DNA of 7,796 nt from Pseudomonadota bacterium. Lineage in GTDB: Bacteria; Pseudomonadota; Gammaproteobacteria; Burkholderiales; Burkholderiaceae_B. The position numbers and the translations under genes were made by a program. The DNA lies in NCBI GenBank assembly GCA_023425645.1, contig JAFACG010000052.1:1-7796 (forward strand), written 5' to 3'. Under the pieces are notes generated by a model. The model had not been told where the DNA came from and did no database searches. It saw nothing but the letters and a program-made list of their open reading frames with translations. Of this stretch, positions 7,549-7,796 are shown piece by piece (the first letter of the stretch is position 1; every line of letters starts with the position of its first letter).

Positions 7549-7638
7549 CGGTTCATTTCCGCTTGCGCAAAGCATACAGGATCGGGGACAGCAGCGGGAA
7601 CTGAACCCACAGCTCATCCCCGCTTGCGCGGGGTACAC
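7549..7638 (-). CRISPR. Type I-E mini-array: degenerate repeat, 32-nt spacer, intact repeat
   Basis: The repeat at 7610-7638 (CAGCTCATCCCCGC, TTGC, GCGGGGTACAC) has the I-E length of 29 nt and an intact 6-bp stem, CCCCGC with GCGGGG. A second copy at 7549-7577 (CGGTTCATTTCCGC, TTGC, GCAAAGCATAC) starts exactly 61 bp away and leaves a 32-nt spacer at 7578-7609. Both lengths are those of type I-E. By the E. coli convention the crRNA is on the minus strand, so the leader should lie to the right and the trailer to the left. That agrees with the degenerate copy being on the left and with AT-rich DNA on the right. Two units only, and no cas gene in the window: a relic, or a stand-alone crRNA-like gene. 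Transcription would run into the toxin operon. Confidence 0.72.
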
Positions 7639-7667
7639 ATCGACTATTTTAATTTTAAATTGCTAGA
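7639..7667 (-). promoter_or_regulatory. AT-rich remnant, possible CRISPR leader
   Basis: These 29 bp are almost all A/T in the middle (ATTTTAATTTTAAATTG) and abut the intact repeat on the side where the leader of a minus-strand array should be. They end where the insertion-sequence-like end begins. They could be the last bases of a leader, or instead part of a spacer interrupted by the insertion. Confidence 0.35.
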
Positions 7668-7796
7668 TGTAAAGTGGACCCATTAGTCAAGACACTCAGC
7701 CGGTTAGTTTAAGCTGTGTCCATTTCCACTTCAGCAGCTGCCCGGCGCTGCCCCGTACTGCCGACCTTCTTTTGTCCTCGCTCCGCGTCGCCGAAC
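7668..7796 (-). mobile_element. Probable insertion-sequence end, cut by the window
   Basis: Sequence character changes at TGTAAAGTGGACCCATTAG (7668 on), which resembles IS3-family (IS150-like) termini that start with TG and contain ACCCATT. On the minus strand a frame open from the window edge ends in GQRRAAAEVEMDTA and a TAA at 7711-7709, about 40 bp from the proposed end, as expected of a transposase gene finishing near its terminus. A short inverted repeat, AAGTGGA (7672-7678) with TCCACTT (7725-7731), lies at the end. No catalytic motif is in view, the opposite end is missing, and I cannot name the element. Confidence 0.35.

Overview
The window looks like a chromosomal segment of a high-GC betaproteobacterium, most likely Burkholderiales of the Alcaligenaceae type (Bordetella/Achromobacter and relatives). 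The reasons are GC-rich coding sequence (45 of 60 bases are G/C in 4141-4200), the style of the branched-chain amino acid proteins, and an intergenic palindromic repeat of a kind common in that order. Genus-level placement is inference.

Left part (78-3487, minus strand): an ilv operon read right to left. It encodes the acetolactate synthase large subunit (574 aa), the small regulatory subunit (163 aa, 10 bp further on) and ketol-acid reductoisomerase (338 aa, after a 166-bp gap that holds a GC-rich palindromic repeat). Together they carry out the first two steps of valine, leucine and isoleucine synthesis. GC-rich hairpins follow ilvC.

Middle (3488-3928): a 441-bp divergent intergenic region. 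On the ilv side it carries two tandem hairpin-plus-T6 terminator-like structures pointing toward ilvB, several short palindromes and weak promoter candidates. On the other side a good -10 box serves a plus-strand gene for a large FUSC/YccS-like membrane protein (3929-6223).

Right part (6224-7796): an accessory island with visibly lower GC (30 of 60 in 7081-7140). A two-gene minus-strand operon with a 4-nt ATGA overlap encodes a 101-aa protein and an AbiEii-type nucleotidyltransferase toxin. The toxin reading frame is broken by what looks like a single missing base. The operon is bracketed by type I-E CRISPR repeats, all in the same orientation. On its right is a two-repeat mini-array with an exact 61-bp period and a 32-nt spacer. 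On its left is one clear degenerate repeat plus a doubtful second one. No cas gene is in the window. An AT-rich stretch of about 30 bp follows the last intact repeat and then runs into what looks like the end of an insertion sequence, cut by the window edge.

The most interesting feature is the coupling of a toxin-antitoxin-like pair with degenerate CRISPR repeats. It may be a decayed array invaded by a defence module, or an arrangement in which a CRISPR-like RNA regulates the toxin operon.
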